Below the pieces are notes generated by a model that saw only the letters and a list, made by a program, of their open reading frames with translations, ran no database searches and was not told the DNA's origin. 64,000 nucleotides of DNA from the NCBI GenBank assembly GCA_021234155.1, contig JAJEKV010000002.1:42207203-42271202 (forward strand), in the 5' to 3' direction. The translations under genes were made by a program, and so were the position numbers. Positions 1 through 11,009 of the stretch are shown here, one piece after another; within the stretch, counting starts at the first letter, position 1; every line of letters begins with the position of its first letter. Origin of the DNA: Isoetes taiwanensis. Lineage: Eukaryota > Streptophyta > Lycopodiopsida > Isoetales > Isoetaceae.

Positions 1-1130
1 TTCCAAGCTGCGACTGCCGCCGGGACTCGTGATCACATCATCACTAGATGCATAGCCGTTGAAGTCCATTAGGCTAGCCAATGTCTTGCAACGGAACATC
101 AACTTTAACCTATAGAATAAATTATAGGCAACATATAAGTACCGAAAATAAGTGAATTTACAACTATTTGTAAGAAGTGGTGATGCATATACCTTGGGAT
201 TATTGGAAAGTGTCGAATAACCTTCGAGGTACCGCTTTTTCCCTTTTAGGTCATTCCCAGATCTCTCGGTTCATTACATAATGGAGACAATGAGTGGACT
301 TCTCATGCTCGGCGGGGGGATAGAAGATCATACAATCATTTGGACATGCATGTATGACTTTATAACCAAGGCGGGCCGCTTTTGAATCATTTTCTTAACT
401 TGAGATCTGCGGTAGGCATATTGTTCTTCTCTCGAAGGATCTTCTCGTGCAATAACCTCATGCATCTAAGAGTGGTAAGATAAAAGATGGAGATGGTGGT
501 AAGATAGAAAGACTTGATAAGTATGTCACCTCAATAGAGCAGTAGACACTTGCATTGCTCCACTTGAACTTGGTTTGGAGATTGAGAATTAGCAGCACGC
601 CGACAAACGAGAGGTTCGAGACGCAGAAATAATAACCGCTTTTTTCGCCGATAACAATAGGGTCATCGTCGAGACGACCAATCCTCGAAGGGTATCCCAC
701 ATCTTCTACCATATCCTCTCCACCACCATCCTCGACATCATCTAAATCAATATCGTGTAATTCTTGAAGAGCGTGCAACATATCGAGCATCGCTCGTCCA
801 TTTAAAGACTTCGTTTCTCGGTTCGGTCAATAGTTTCATCCTCTTCATATTGATCGTATGCAATATCTTCATATTGGTGCGCGGGCTTGAAATTCAATGA
901 CGATAGGTTTCCCCTTTGCCTCAGAAACTTAGAACTAATGGATCGGGATGGAGACCGCTCTGAATGAGTTCATTAGACAGAGTAACGATAACCATCATGT
1001 CAAATAATGTAATAAGTATAAAATACATACAACCATTTGTATAGACTCAATGAATGACAAAAACACATAAAAAAAACCTCTTTATTCCTTTTTTTTAGTA
1101 CAACAATACTATTGTTCCATCTCAAATGGG
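1..1130. other. No recognisable gene
   Basis: No domain was recognised here. A minus-strand open stretch at 458-790 is rich in Asp and Glu near its start and then becomes hydrophobic. It has no match I know and could be the 3' part of a decayed gene lying downstream of the SET-domain remnant. AT-rich sequence fills the rest. Confidence 0.4.
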
Positions 1131-1815
1131 AGAGGTCTATCATAGCGATAGTTGATGAATAACTCATCTCCAATGTTTATGCTTTTAATAGCACACACCA
1201 TGATATATCTGCTTTTACAGATCTTGTAAAAAATCTTCCTCCCTCCTTGACACTCTAAAAATTCACAATTGCATCGCCACGGTTGTCAATAGAACTGCTG
1301 ATGAACCCCCGCAATATTGCCATGAACCCCTGGCCGACCATCAATAAACTTCAACTCCTCATCACATGCCCCCACAGCTATCGACGCAGCATTGGAATTC
1401 ATTCCATAAATCCTCATACGCCAAGCATATTTAGTCAAAGTTTGCCAAGTTTTCCAATCGTACTCGGGACCTGCATATGGCATTAATGGAATGTGGGTAT
1501 CTCGCTCCACTTCTATACGCTGCGTCGGAGATAAGGCCGAATCGGCTTTCGGACAAATGCGGCTCAAGATAATGATGTATCTTCTTCCCCAATAAGCAAA
1601 TTCTTGATCCATAGGGATAGGTAAGTCCATCGCCACAAGCCAAATGTCTTGCGGTGCCTAACAAAGGGTCGGACTAATCTTTGCAATTCTTCAGGAATTT
1701 CACGCTCGGGCGGTGAGGCCAAGCCGTTCTTGGGAAATGTGACACATGCAATGTTCTCATGATTGTAGCCCTTCGTGTTCTTTTTCACGCAGGGGAACAC
1801 TCGGCTGAGCGGCAC
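1131..1815 (-). pseudogene. SET-domain protein remnant (frameshifted)
   Basis: Read on the minus strand, three frames together give a SET-domain-like C-terminus. It contains GNIAGF, then an Asn-Cys-Glu-Phe step after a short loop, then YIMVCAIKSINIGDEL followed by FINYRY. This is the usual SET order of a GN(I/V)AxFIN-like motif, an NC(x)F motif and a final GEEL.xxY motif. The frame breaks near 1300 (a TGA appears where the loop should continue) and again around 1600-1660, so the gene is not intact. SET proteins methylate lysines on histones or other proteins. The upstream part (about 1560-1815) carries FPKNGLASPPEREIPEEL and is unassigned. I see the motifs directly; the family call is inference and the exact SET subfamily is not resolved. 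Confidence 0.55.
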
Positions 1816-2241
1816 CCATCCACATTATTGATGAATCTAAGTTCTTCGCTTCGGTTTCATATGCCTCTATGGACAACATTAAACCAAAATCCACATCTAG
1901 TTTGGAGGAGACATCAAGATCATCTACCTACATATTTAGATATCATAAACATCTTGAATATATACTTGAACCGGGAGAGATACTCTTAAAAAAAAAAAAA
2001 AAAACAAATAATAATTGTATACCAACCCGATATCCATGACGAAAGCATCAGATCGGTGGGTTGTTCAAATGTACCAAATCTTATCGATGGTCTTCAACAA
2101 CCGCTCTAAGTCGGTCTCTTCAGCCCCATACATCTTTTACAATCGCAAACTATTTTGTCTCTCTCGCCAATTACAAAAGGTAAGTACTATATATCGCACA
2201 ATAGTTTGAACGGTGTGGATAGATACAATATATGGTAGTAT

Positions 2242-2274
2242 AAACCCTAAACCCTAAACCCTAAACCCTAAATC
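2242..2274. repeat. Interstitial plant telomere-type repeat
   Basis: Four perfect CCCTAAA units followed by degenerate ones. This is the plant telomere C-strand repeat, but the run is short and internal. It may also act as a telo-box-like promoter motif. Confidence 0.85.
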
Positions 2275-2286
2275 CTAAATGGGAGA

Positions 2287-2570
2287 ATTGGGCCCGGACA
2301 CGTAGTCCTTCCACTCAAGGTGAAGCCGACCATGCCCTTTCGAAAGTAACGACCCTTATATAAGTTTCAATTTCAATAAAGATCTTTTGAGACGCTGGCT
2401 AGCCCCGATACATAGAGTCCCCTCCACTCAAGGTGAAGTCCACATATGACCTTGACCACGCCGACACCCTCAATTTTGTAATCTACATTGTACTTAGTAA
2501 GGTATGAAGGTGAGTTTGGGCCGGCACACCGGGTCCCTTCCACTCAAGGTGGAGGCGACCGCGGTCCTTG
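2287..2570. repeat. Three copies of a ~110-bp tandem repeat
   Basis: The string TCCACTCAAGGTG recurs at about 2310, 2423 and 2540, each time in similar context: preceded by a GGGCC or GCCCC-like block and followed by a GACC-rich block. Copies are diverged. No gene is visible in this stretch. Confidence 0.6.
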
Positions 2571-2904
2571 ACCAAAAACACCTGGCGTTTTTTTTTACTA
2601 CTCGCAGCATTACACGCCCCTCTCCTAGTTTATATATGTCTAGGCTACTAAATACAAGAATCAAGAACTTACATGTGACGGTTCCAAGATATCCAACCTC
2701 CCCCCCGTGGTAAGACAACATCAATTGTCTCCTGGCCATCTCCAAAGGCCGATCATGCCGATGACCATGGCGATCCATGTAGGGGCAGCAACAAGTATAA
2801 GATATGGTTAAAAAGAAGAACACCAAAGGCGCTTAGGGCCGGAAGAGGAGCCAAAGAAAATAACAATGAAGGTAGAAAAAGTTGTTTATATAGAAATCTT
2901 TAAC

Positions 2905-3290
2905 GTCGCGATGCGACGGACGCCGCCGGGCGACGTAGTGTCAATCGGTCACATGGCCAGTCACCTACGACTTGGCAAGACACCGCAAGTACGCATGTGA
3001 CGCGTGTCATACGTTCTATAGACCACGCCGCATGCGACGTATAGTCAAACGGGCCAAAATCCGTGTCACATGCGACCGGCAAAGACACGCGGTAAGAAAC
3101 GCATCGACGTGTCTCGGGTTTCAGACGCCACGCCGCATGCGATGTATAGTCAACGGTCAAATTCCGTGGCACATGCGACCTAGCAAGACATCGGCAAATA
3201 CGCATCTTGGCGTGTCTTATGTTCTCAGTAATGTCACATGACGCCGCGATGCGACGTCTGACATTTGTCGTGACATTTGTTGTGACATTT
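2905..3290. repeat. GC-rich tandem repeat with short palindromes
   Basis: About three diverged units of roughly 110 bp share CGCCGCATGCGACGTATAGTC and CACATGCGACC, and each contains the self-complementary core CGCATGCG. The array ends in a short run of GACATTTGTCGTGACATTTG units, which reappears at about 3440-3475. Base composition differs sharply from the AT-rich surroundings. Related sequence lies at 5190-5220 and 10,578-10,930. Confidence 0.6.
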
Positions 3291-4229
3291 GTCGGTTATG
3301 AAATTTATATATACCTATCGTTTCCGAAAGCAACCTAAAATCCTGAAAGCAAGTTTTGTGTAACAACCTAAAATCAAGATACCTCAAAACACTTGAACAT
3401 AGCTTGATTAGTCGCATCACGAAAGCAAATTGTGCGGATGTGTCCGACATTTGCCGTGACATTTGTCGTGACGATGCTGTGGGCGATGGCATTTTTAGGC
3501 AAATTTTGATCGACGCTTTGACACATGGGACATTAATGCCTTGGATTTGCAAGGAGTCGTCAGAAGCAGTTCTCCCACTATGCTGGACACCAAGTTCCTC
3601 ATTCAGATTGCATTTTGTTGCTTCTCTAAAGATGTTGGACTGAGGATAAGGGAGTCCCACTTTTTGACTACCCAATCTTCTCGTTGTAGAAATTCTAGGG
3701 GTAAATCCATATGTCATTTCTAATTCTTCTTTTTTTTTCTTTCTCCGGATCAACCGTAAGCTAAATTATGAGCTCAAAAAAATTTCGGATCAACCATCTC
3801 CAACTCCATGTCCATCACTAAATTCATCCGCTTTTTCAAAATACCCATAGCACAAATAGGCCTATATAAATTAAAACAAGCAATATTATTGTCATATCCT
3901 TATTCATCGTGGCATTCATCTTCTTGATATCCATCCTGATCATATTCATCTTCTTCATATTTTTATCTTCAAGTTCCATTTTGAAAAACTGATTTTAGAA
4001 ATCTATATCATATCATATATCCAGTTTTTTGTATTCTACATCATGCTTATATACATAAGGCAGTGCCTCAAAAATTCTGGATCAACCATAAGCTAAATTC
4101 TGAGCTCAAAAAATTCTGGATCAATCAGGAGCTAATCTGAGCTCAAAACTACCATATTATAGTTATATCAAAAGATAGAATTTAAGTTGTTTCAATACCA
4201 AATATCGACTCCAAACGACTGAAAAACTT

Positions 4230-4550
4230 TCAAGAAAGGGTGTTGCATCCCAGATCAACATTTGTAATTTCCAAAGACCGCCAGAAGGATCCCTTTCGCC
4301 ACGGTGATGTAAATTTTTTACCTTGGATATCTCTCTCAAATGAAACCACATCATTCACCTGCAAATTCTTTGCCTTGACAAATCTGCTCCAGCCTTTTGT
4401 GAAGACATAACTTTGGAAACTATCCCAATAACAGTATCTAAATTTCCACATGCATTGATTTTCATCTTTTTTTTTCTCCACAATTCCATCATAGAAGGCA
4501 AATGTGCTTCTGCGTTGATTTTGGAATGACGAAATAAACAAAAAATCCAA
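4230..4550 (-). pseudogene. B3 DNA-binding domain fragment (C-terminal half)
   Basis: The minus-strand reading contains [20 protein letters not shown], then [10 protein letters not shown] and DVVSFER. This is the second half of the plant-specific B3 domain as found in RAV/NGATHA/ABI3-type transcription factors, covering the WxFRYxYW and SQSYVxTKGWxxFVK blocks. The N-terminal [14 protein letters not shown] block is missing on this strand, and the reading ends in unrelated sequence with stops. It is a fragment, not a working gene. The matching N-terminal half of a B3 domain lies on the opposite strand at 5753-5965, so the two may be inverted pieces of one or two former genes. Confidence 0.7.
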
Positions 4551-4823
4551 CGCTAATCGTTATCAAATCAAGCTGCCCACTTGGTTGCACAAGCACGAAA
4601 TGAAATGCCGGCCTCAAGGACTTTCTTATCTAACCAATCTACACTATCTTGAGAGCCAACTAGATCCACCACGTAAATATCCGTGGAGTGTCTAGCATAA
4701 TATCCTCTAGGGTGAACTTTTTGTGGCACGATGGCTCAAGATCAAACGTGAATCCAAGCTCTCTCGAAAAGATGACGCGCATCATTTTCTATACTCCTTG
4801 CCAACCCCCGATTGTTTGCACCT

Positions 4824-5181
4824 TGATTGTTTGCCCTAAATCGCTTTTAAAAACAATGGGAACATGAATTGAAGGAAAAGTAGTACCATCCGCCAAGCTA
4901 TCTCAGGTACATATACCATGAAGATCGAGAAGAATAAATTGTGTTGAACTTTGTAAGCACGACATTGTGCTTACTACATATGGAACCATTTGTTCTCAAT
5001 TACGTGGCCATCGAAGAGGATGAAAAGAAGCCCCCCAGGCTAAGGGGCACACTGTCGAACATTAGGTGGTTTAGAATTATTCTGGATGAAGCTCAATCCA
5101 TTAGAAATGCTCACACTAAAAGTTCATGTGCTTGCTGGGGCTTAAGGGCACAATGAAGATGGTGCCTTTCTGGAACATCGC
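4824..5181 (+). pseudogene. SNF2-family ATPase fragment (RAD16/HLTF-like)
   Basis: Reading across frameshifts gives the SNF2 helicase motifs in order. First comes TLIVCPKSLL with a following QWEHEL (motif Ia region), then KHDIVLTTYGT (motif Ib), then RWFRIILDEAQSIRN (motif II, a DEAQ box). ACWGLRA, a TGA stop and RWCLSGT (motif III) follow. The spacing and the DEAQ box fit the RAD5/RAD16/HLTF group of chromatin-remodelling or DNA-repair ATPases. The reading frame breaks at least twice, and an in-frame TGA sits just before RWCLSGT. The homology stops abruptly at about 5181, where repeat DNA with heat-shock-element arrays begins, suggesting insertion or a breakpoint exactly there. No C-terminal helicase lobe was found. 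Confidence 0.7.
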
Positions 5182-5227
5182 GACCTTCTACGACACATAT
5201 GTCACATACGTCACATATAATGAAAAG

Positions 5228-5337
5228 TTCTAGAATGTTCTAGAAAGTTTTAAAAAAGTTTTAAAATATAAGAGAATCTTGGGTGAGCCTAAGGAATCCT
5301 TCTAGAAAATTCCAGAATGTTGTAGAAAGTTCTAGAA
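5228..5337. promoter_or_regulatory. Two heat shock element arrays
   Basis: At 5228-5245 TTC and GAA triplets alternate every 5 bp for four units (TTCTAGAATGTTCTAGAA). At 5300-5337 the same 5-bp alternation runs for eight units with one mismatch (TTG instead of TTC at 5320). This is the consensus binding site of trimeric heat shock factors. A TATA-like AATATAAG lies between them at about 5265-5272. The sequence just upstream (5190-5222) is the CGTCACAT repeat family, so the arrays probably belong to a mobile element, possibly a solo LTR. No transcript or gene start is identified. Confidence 0.6.
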
Positions 5338-5752
5338 TGAATGTTGCGAGAGAATACACTTATTTTCTTCCCAAAGCATTTTGCTAGATGACCAATTAAA
5401 ATATTTTGGTTCAACCAACTCCACAATTCTCTTGATTTTCGATGAACAAACTTGTCCAAGAAGGCAATGACCTCCACAACCTCGAGAATGGCCATAATGA
5501 AGAAATTAAAAAGACGGTTAAGAGATTTTCGAAAAAAGCGATGATTTTTTTTGCAGTATGTTGTGGATTGTCGGATCATACAATCGATGCAAAGAAGCAA
5601 CCCATAAAAATCTTGGCGCTCAAACGGAACAAGTTCATGAGTCATGAAGCGAAAACAATCTGAGCATGGCGTTAAAAAACTGCACCAAAGGATCTGATTT
5701 TGGCATGTAGGAGCAGAAGAGAGGTCTGTTTTTCGGTATTGGGTGTTCGTGA

Positions 5753-5965
5753 AGAACCCCCAGCGATGTCGGCAAGCTCAACCGCCTTGTGATCCCTAAG
5801 CTCCAGGCTGAAGCCCATTTTCCTTTGCACCATGACATGCTCTACTTTGAAGACTTCCAAGGTAACAGCTGGCAGTTTAGATACTCTTACTGGCATAGCA
5901 GCCAGAGCTATGTTCCAATTCCACTTTCCATGTATGGATCTCCGAAACAAGGAAGTCGTATTTAA
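5753..5965 (+). pseudogene. B3 DNA-binding domain fragment (N-terminal half)
   Basis: After a TGA at 5750-5752 the frame reads [14 protein letters not shown], then [17 protein letters not shown] and [13 protein letters not shown], ending at TAA 5963. These are the conserved first two thirds of a RAV/NGA-type B3 domain, which binds CANNTG/CATGC-type DNA sites. The LTKGW..FVKEK block that should follow SQSYV is absent and replaced by unrelated residues. The domain is therefore truncated at both ends. No full transcription factor can be assembled here. Confidence 0.7.
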
Positions 5966-6664
5966 TTAAAGTGGGACTCATTCCATTCCCACTTTTTTTC
6001 GGAACCCTGTTATTTTACACAAAAAGGAGCACCCCGACCCGAAAACTGTCCTTAATTCAAATTTTTGTCTGTTACTGTGCATCCAAGCTCTCTCCCAGTT
6101 TTCTCAGATAACGAGTCGAGTCCTTGTTTTGGGGCTTATTTGTCCTTCAAAATAAGAGTTTTTCGCATGAGGGTGAAATCCTTCACCAAGACATTCTGGC
6201 TCTATTTTCTTAGGTGGGTAGACAAGAGATCACAAATTCCAACAAAAATTAAGCAAATTGCTTATTTAATCACCAAAAAATACTAGTTTTGAGATACCTT
6301 ATATTTATAAATGGGCTCATTACAATATATATTACAGTGGGTGAAGAGAACATAGTGGTCGTATGGGCACAATGATTACACCCTGTTTACACATGAACCA
6401 CCTAGTGCAAAGGGCTCGTGGAGCTCTCTCCAAGTCACGGAGCAACTTACAGACGATAGAAATTTGTATGAGGAGTTCCTTCATGGGCCACGTGCTTGTA
6501 TGTCCAACTGATGTCACCACCCTCTTCTCGGCACCTTTCTTCAATGAACGGGTCTTTTCATTGCTCCCAAGCTTGTACTATCTGGTCGAGATAAGGACCC
6601 TGTAAGACAAAATCAAGTTAGTCAAGTGATGCTACAGCAAAAAATAAAATAAAACACGTTTAGG

Positions 6665-7400
6665 GCACGAGAGCCTTTTTCGACTCGCCGAAGTCGAGAA
6701 AGGCTACCGTGAGGGAAAAACACATGTCGAAAGGTCTTTTTCGACCGCGAAGTCGAGAAATGCAACCAAAGCCGAAAAAACGCAGGTTTTAGGGGTTTCA
6801 AAGATCTTTTCGACTCCGCGAGTCGAAAGGCAGCCCAAAGTTTAAAACACTGTGTTTTAGGGTCGAGGTCTTTCGACCCAGCGAGTCGAGAAATGCAAAC
6901 CAAAGCTTAAAATCCGCAGGTTTTACGATTTTGCGGCTTTCGACCGCGAGTCGAGAAAGGCAGCCCAAAGTTTAAAAACGCAGGTTTTAGGGGGTCGGTC
7001 GGCCTTTCTTGACTCGCGAAGTCGAGAAATGCAGCCAAAGCTTAAAAACGCAGGTTTTTGAGTTGTTTGCCTTTTCACTTCAGCGAAGCCGAGAAAGGCA
7101 GCTTAAAGCAAAAAACGCAGGTTGCCGGGGTCAGAAGGCCTTTCTCGACTTGCGAGTCGAGAAAGGCAACTCAAAGTGAAAAATGCAGGTCTAAAGGCCA
7201 ATTCTGTGGAAAAGGCAGGTCTGCGGAACTTTCTCGACTCGCGAGTCGAGAAAGGCAGCTTGGAGCAAAAAAAACAAGTCTGAGGGTCTTTCTCTACTCG
7301 TGAGTCGAGAAAGGCAGCTACCTGTGAAAAATGCAGGTTTGAGGACCAGTTCTATGCAAAAGGCAGGTCTGAGGAACTTTCTCAACTCACGAGAAAAAAG
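6665..7400. repeat. Palindromic minisatellite, 11 units
   Basis: About eleven units spaced 62-85 bp apart each contain a near-perfect palindrome of the form CTCGACTCGCGAGTCGAG, flanked by TTT on the left and AAAGGCAGC on the right, with AAAACGCAGGTTTTAGGG-like spacers. Copies lie near 6680, 6740, 6810, 6870, 6940, 7003, 7070, 7140, 7223, 7288 and 7373. Units on the right (7140-7300) have the most perfect palindromes. A lone relative occurs at 9135. ORFs across the array are by-products of the repeat. Confidence 0.8.
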
Positions 7401-7594
7401 GAGGTCTGAGGGCCAGTTCTGAGTTTCTATCTCCAATATCATGGAGCACAAATCCTGACTAATTGGACCATATTCTATGTATTTTCTATGTATTTTCTAA
7501 TGCACACCATATCCTATGCACTTTCTATGTATAGCAATACAAAAAATTGACCCTCCCTTTTTTAATATGTCAATATGTCAATATTTATCAAAGA

Positions 7595-7830
7595 TAGCTT
7601 TTTTAAATGGGACACTATATACTATGTATTTTGTAATTTCTAATAAGCACAATACACTATATACTATATGACTACAAAATGAGAAGCTTTTTTAAATGGG
7701 ACACTATATACTATGTATTTTGTAATTTCTAATAAGCACAATATACTATATGACTACAAAATGAGAAGCTTTTTTAAATGGGACACTACTATGTATTTAT
7801 TAATAAGCACAATATCCTATATACTATGTA
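7595..7830. repeat. AT-rich tandem repeat (~88-bp period)
   Basis: A unit with GGGACACTATATACTATG, TTTTGTAATTTCTAATAAGC and a GAGAAGCTTTTTTAAAT block occurs about two and a half times in tandem. No coding potential is seen. Confidence 0.65.
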
Positions 7831-7919
7831 TTTTTTATGAAAAAATACACTCGCTATATATTTTCTATGAAAAAATAGACATCACGAGCATACAATCCAT
7901 GCTGGAAATAATGTTCTAG

Positions 7920-9240
7920 TACGGACACAAAACTACCCCGCTTTTTTTTCCCCCTCATTTTTGAAATTTGAATTTGGTACATACCTTTTGGTCCTTGTTC
8001 TTTCCACGATGGTTCTAATGGCCTGCTGAAGACCCGGCTATGGCGATGGCAGCATCTTTTTACTCCTTCTCTGAAGCTATTTCGGGCAGTAACACAGGTT
8101 TTTTCATCAAGCCGTGCCCAGGAACTGTGCCGTGCATAGCTTCTTGCAAGAAATAGGGGATTAAATGAACCTTAGCAGATTACATGAACAAGATCCGGCA
8201 GATGGGTGCTGCAGGCAGGAAAAACACTAGGAGCTGAAGAAGCGGAGGAGCGTTTTTGGATGCCAGCGCCACCTTACTTCCCGCATCTGTCGGCCTCCTT
8301 CCTATTTGCTTTTGCGGATGATATGGCCTCCTTCCTATTTGCGGAACCCCTGCCAAGAAATCTGTTAAAAAAGCTCCTCTTCCTCTTGTTGTTCCTACTC
8401 CAGCCAAATCCCCTGTTTCTGCCCCTCCAGCTCCATCTCCGACTCTTAAGAAAGCTTCCAAGCCTGCGTCCATATGTTTTCATCATATTTCTTCCAGCCT
8501 GCTTCCGGCTACTTCCGGCTTCCGAACTCAGAGGCCTGCTTCCGGCTACTTCCCAACTCGACAAAACTCGGCTAAAAGAAGGAGGCTCTAGGCTCCGAAG
8601 CATGCCTCGAGAGGCAAGAACACGGCGCCAGAGTATGAAATAACCCAAAAAAGGGGCACTGTATGAGCTTGAACCTTGTCTTTTCTAATAATCCTCTGAT
8701 TCTTGCCGGTCCTGTCTACTGCCTTAATCCACAGCATGCACCTGACGAAGGGAGGGCTTCTAAAATGCATTTTTCATAGGAAAAAATCAAACGATTGCTC
8801 CCTTTTTCTCTTAAAACTCGCTATTGCCTCCATCTGGAAAGTCTGGCATATATGCATGCAATAACAGAGGATTGCAGCGATTGAGCAGAGAGTAGAAGCA
8901 AGGGATTAGCCTATACTTCCCAACTCGGCTTCTTTGTTTAGTCTCCCGCTAAACAAAGACGGCTTGAATTTATGGGTTGGTCCTTATTTAAGAAATAAGC
9001 CCTCTGCTATCGAAAAGCTCTTTGTGTACTATGGGTCTAAAAAACTATGACAACGAGATGTAATTCTTGAAGCTGAGAACGATGATGAGAGCTCTCCAAT
9101 TAATTGAGCAGGTTTTCCAATTTGTTTTTCCAATTCTCGACTCGGTAGTCGAGAAGAGAAGAGAATGGTTAATTATTTATTGTTTATAATTAATTAATTA
9201 TATTATTAAGTGATTTAATTATATTATTTAATTAATTACA
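7920..9240. other. No confident gene; weak Pro/Lys-rich reading
   Basis: A + strand reading around 8345-8640 is rich in Pro, Ala and Lys and includes KKAPLPLVV and LKKASKPAS. It could be an ORF1-like or low-complexity remnant. It has no start, no recognisable domain and competing frames of similar length. The duplicated phrase GATATGGCCTCCTTCCTATT occurs twice near 8300-8340. Confidence 0.25.
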
Positions 9241-9269
9241 TTTATTAATTGTTAAATGGTTGTTTAGCT

Positions 9270-9675
9270 ATAGAACCCCTCCTCCCTCCTTCTTTTGTCA
9301 TGTTCCCCCTTTGCCTCTTTGCTCTTCCCCTTTGCCTCTTTGCTCTCCGCCTTTGCCCCCTCCTCCTCCTCTTCCCCATGTCGTGCCCCTCCCTCCCCTT
9401 TGCCCTTCCCCCCCCCCCTTCCCAGCCCCCCATTTGCTCTCCCCCCTCCCCTTTGCCCTTTTGCCCTCCTCGTGCTCCTTTGCCTTTCCCTCCCTCCCTC
9501 CCTCCCTCCCTCCCTCCTCCTGTCTCCCCTTCCTTCCTACTCTTCTTTCTCCACCTTCTCAACCCCTTTTGAACTTCCTCCCTCCCCCCCCTTCTTCTAA
9601 CTTATCCCCTTCCATTACTTCTCTCAACTTCTCCCCAACTTCTCCCCTTCCCCTCCCCTCCCCCCGATCTAACAA
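9270..9675. repeat. C/T-rich polypyrimidine tract
   Basis: About 400 bp are almost purely C and T on the + strand, including a run of CCCT units at 9485-9520. Long open frames on both strands here result from composition only. Confidence 0.85.
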
Positions 9676-9679
9676 CAAT

Positions 9680-10081
9680 TCAATGTAAAAAAAAATTTGT
9701 CCCATTTTCGGTCCCGAGTCCCAAAATTGAGATTTGTCCCACTTTAATTAAATACGACTTAAGGCCATCAACAGGTGTAGCCACATAGTATCTCGGCTTT
9801 TCAAAATCCTCATCAATGGGGTCGGCTTCATATGGAACTTGTGCAATTGAAACATAAATTCCTCCACCATCATATATCACAAAATCATCGGGCGACGTTA
9901 TGTGTAAAGTTGCAAGTTCAAGCATTGTCTGATTCCAACCTTGATGTTGATCTTTCAACTTCCATAGTGCCATTAGAATTACTTGTATACCCAAAGATGA
10001 GATTTTTAGATCATAACCTTCTTTCCCCGTATTGACGTATCCATATGTGCTTCTTTGGTTTGTCGATATAGTTCCGCACAA
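9680..10081 (-). other. Unidentified open stretch, possible exon fragment
   Basis: The minus strand is open for 133 codons with mixed, protein-like composition (for example ILMALWKLKDQHQGWNQTM and DFVIYDGGGIYVSIAQVPYE), but there is no ATG near its start and no domain I recognise. Its 3' end shares a stretch of about 25 bp (GTCCCACTTTAATTAAATAC) with sequence at about 5955-5985, so at least that part is repeat-derived. It is a possible exon of a decayed gene. Confidence 0.3.
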
Positions 10082-10577
10082 TATTTTTCCAGCTCTTGCA
10101 AGCTCTCAAAGCCCCCAAAAAACCATTTTTCCATGATTCGGTTTCTGAAGAGTCTAGATGAAGGAGGTAAACCTAGAATCCGCCATCAGGACGTCGGGAC
10201 AAGCGGCTGCAAGTCATATTAAACACTATAATGCTTCGGACAAAAGGTAAAAGTGTGGGATTTTTCTTGTGTTCTTGCACAAATTTTAAGGCTTTATCCC
10301 GTTCTTCTCTCAAAGAACAATGATTGACAACAAGCCTATTGTCAAGTTACCTTCAAGGATTGTAAACTTGGAACAACTAGATTTTGACACGCATAACGTC
10401 GTTTTATAATGAACAATTTATAGCGGTAGCACATCTATCGCGGATGATGCATGCGCAGCAACACGCTTTAGATGAAGCTGCGGGTTGGTCGTCGAGTCTT
10501 TTGGGGCAATGTATCAATCGGACGTGTATTGAATTTGTAATCCTAAAAAACCATTAACCTTCGTGTATAAAAAAATA

Positions 10578-10935
10578 TACGTCACATGCGACCACCTACG
10601 TCACATATACGTACTGACGTGTCATATACGTCACATATACATACTGACGTGTCATATACGTCACATATACGTACTGACGTGTCATATACGACACATACGT
10701 CACATACGACACATACGTCACATATACGACGTCGCATGCGACGTCACGTCGTAAACATCCACCTGGCGAGACACCTGTCACCTGTCGTCCACCTGGCGCA
10801 AGCGTCCACCTGGCGTGTGTCAGACGTCGCACTACACGTCGCATGCGGCGTGAACCGCGACGCGGACGTCGCGATGGTGACGTTATTTTGCGACGCCGTC
10901 GCCGCGCGCACGCCGCAAAGTCCACGTCGCTAAAT
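10578..10935. repeat. CGTCACATAT tandem array and GC-rich tail
   Basis: Three near-identical ~36-bp units combine CGTCACATATACGTACTGACG with TGTCATATA (10,594-10,690). Short ACACATACGTCACATACG units follow, then a GC-rich block with the palindrome CGTCGCATGCGACG and several CCACCTGGCG repeats. It is clearly related to 2905-3290 and to 5190-5222. Confidence 0.7.
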
Positions 10936-11009
10936 GTCCATTCTCTTGTTGTGAGATTTACTTCATCCGTTTGTGTTTCTTGAACATACTGCTCACTACC
11001 ATTATTCCC

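Noticed and set aside
3217-3753. A 178-codon minus-strand frame with RQMSRQMSD repeats
   Set aside because: The repeats are just the GACATTTGTCGTGACATTTG tandem units read in frame; the rest has no domain.
9245-9688. Several overlapping ORFs of 100-142 codons, Pro/Leu/Ser-rich or Gly/Arg-rich
   Set aside because: The region is a polypyrimidine tract. Open frames on both strands follow from composition.
10563-10754. Regular ~36-bp repeats resembling a CRISPR array
   Set aside because: The units are contiguous with no unique spacers, the DNA is eukaryotic, and no cas genes are present. It is a tandem repeat.
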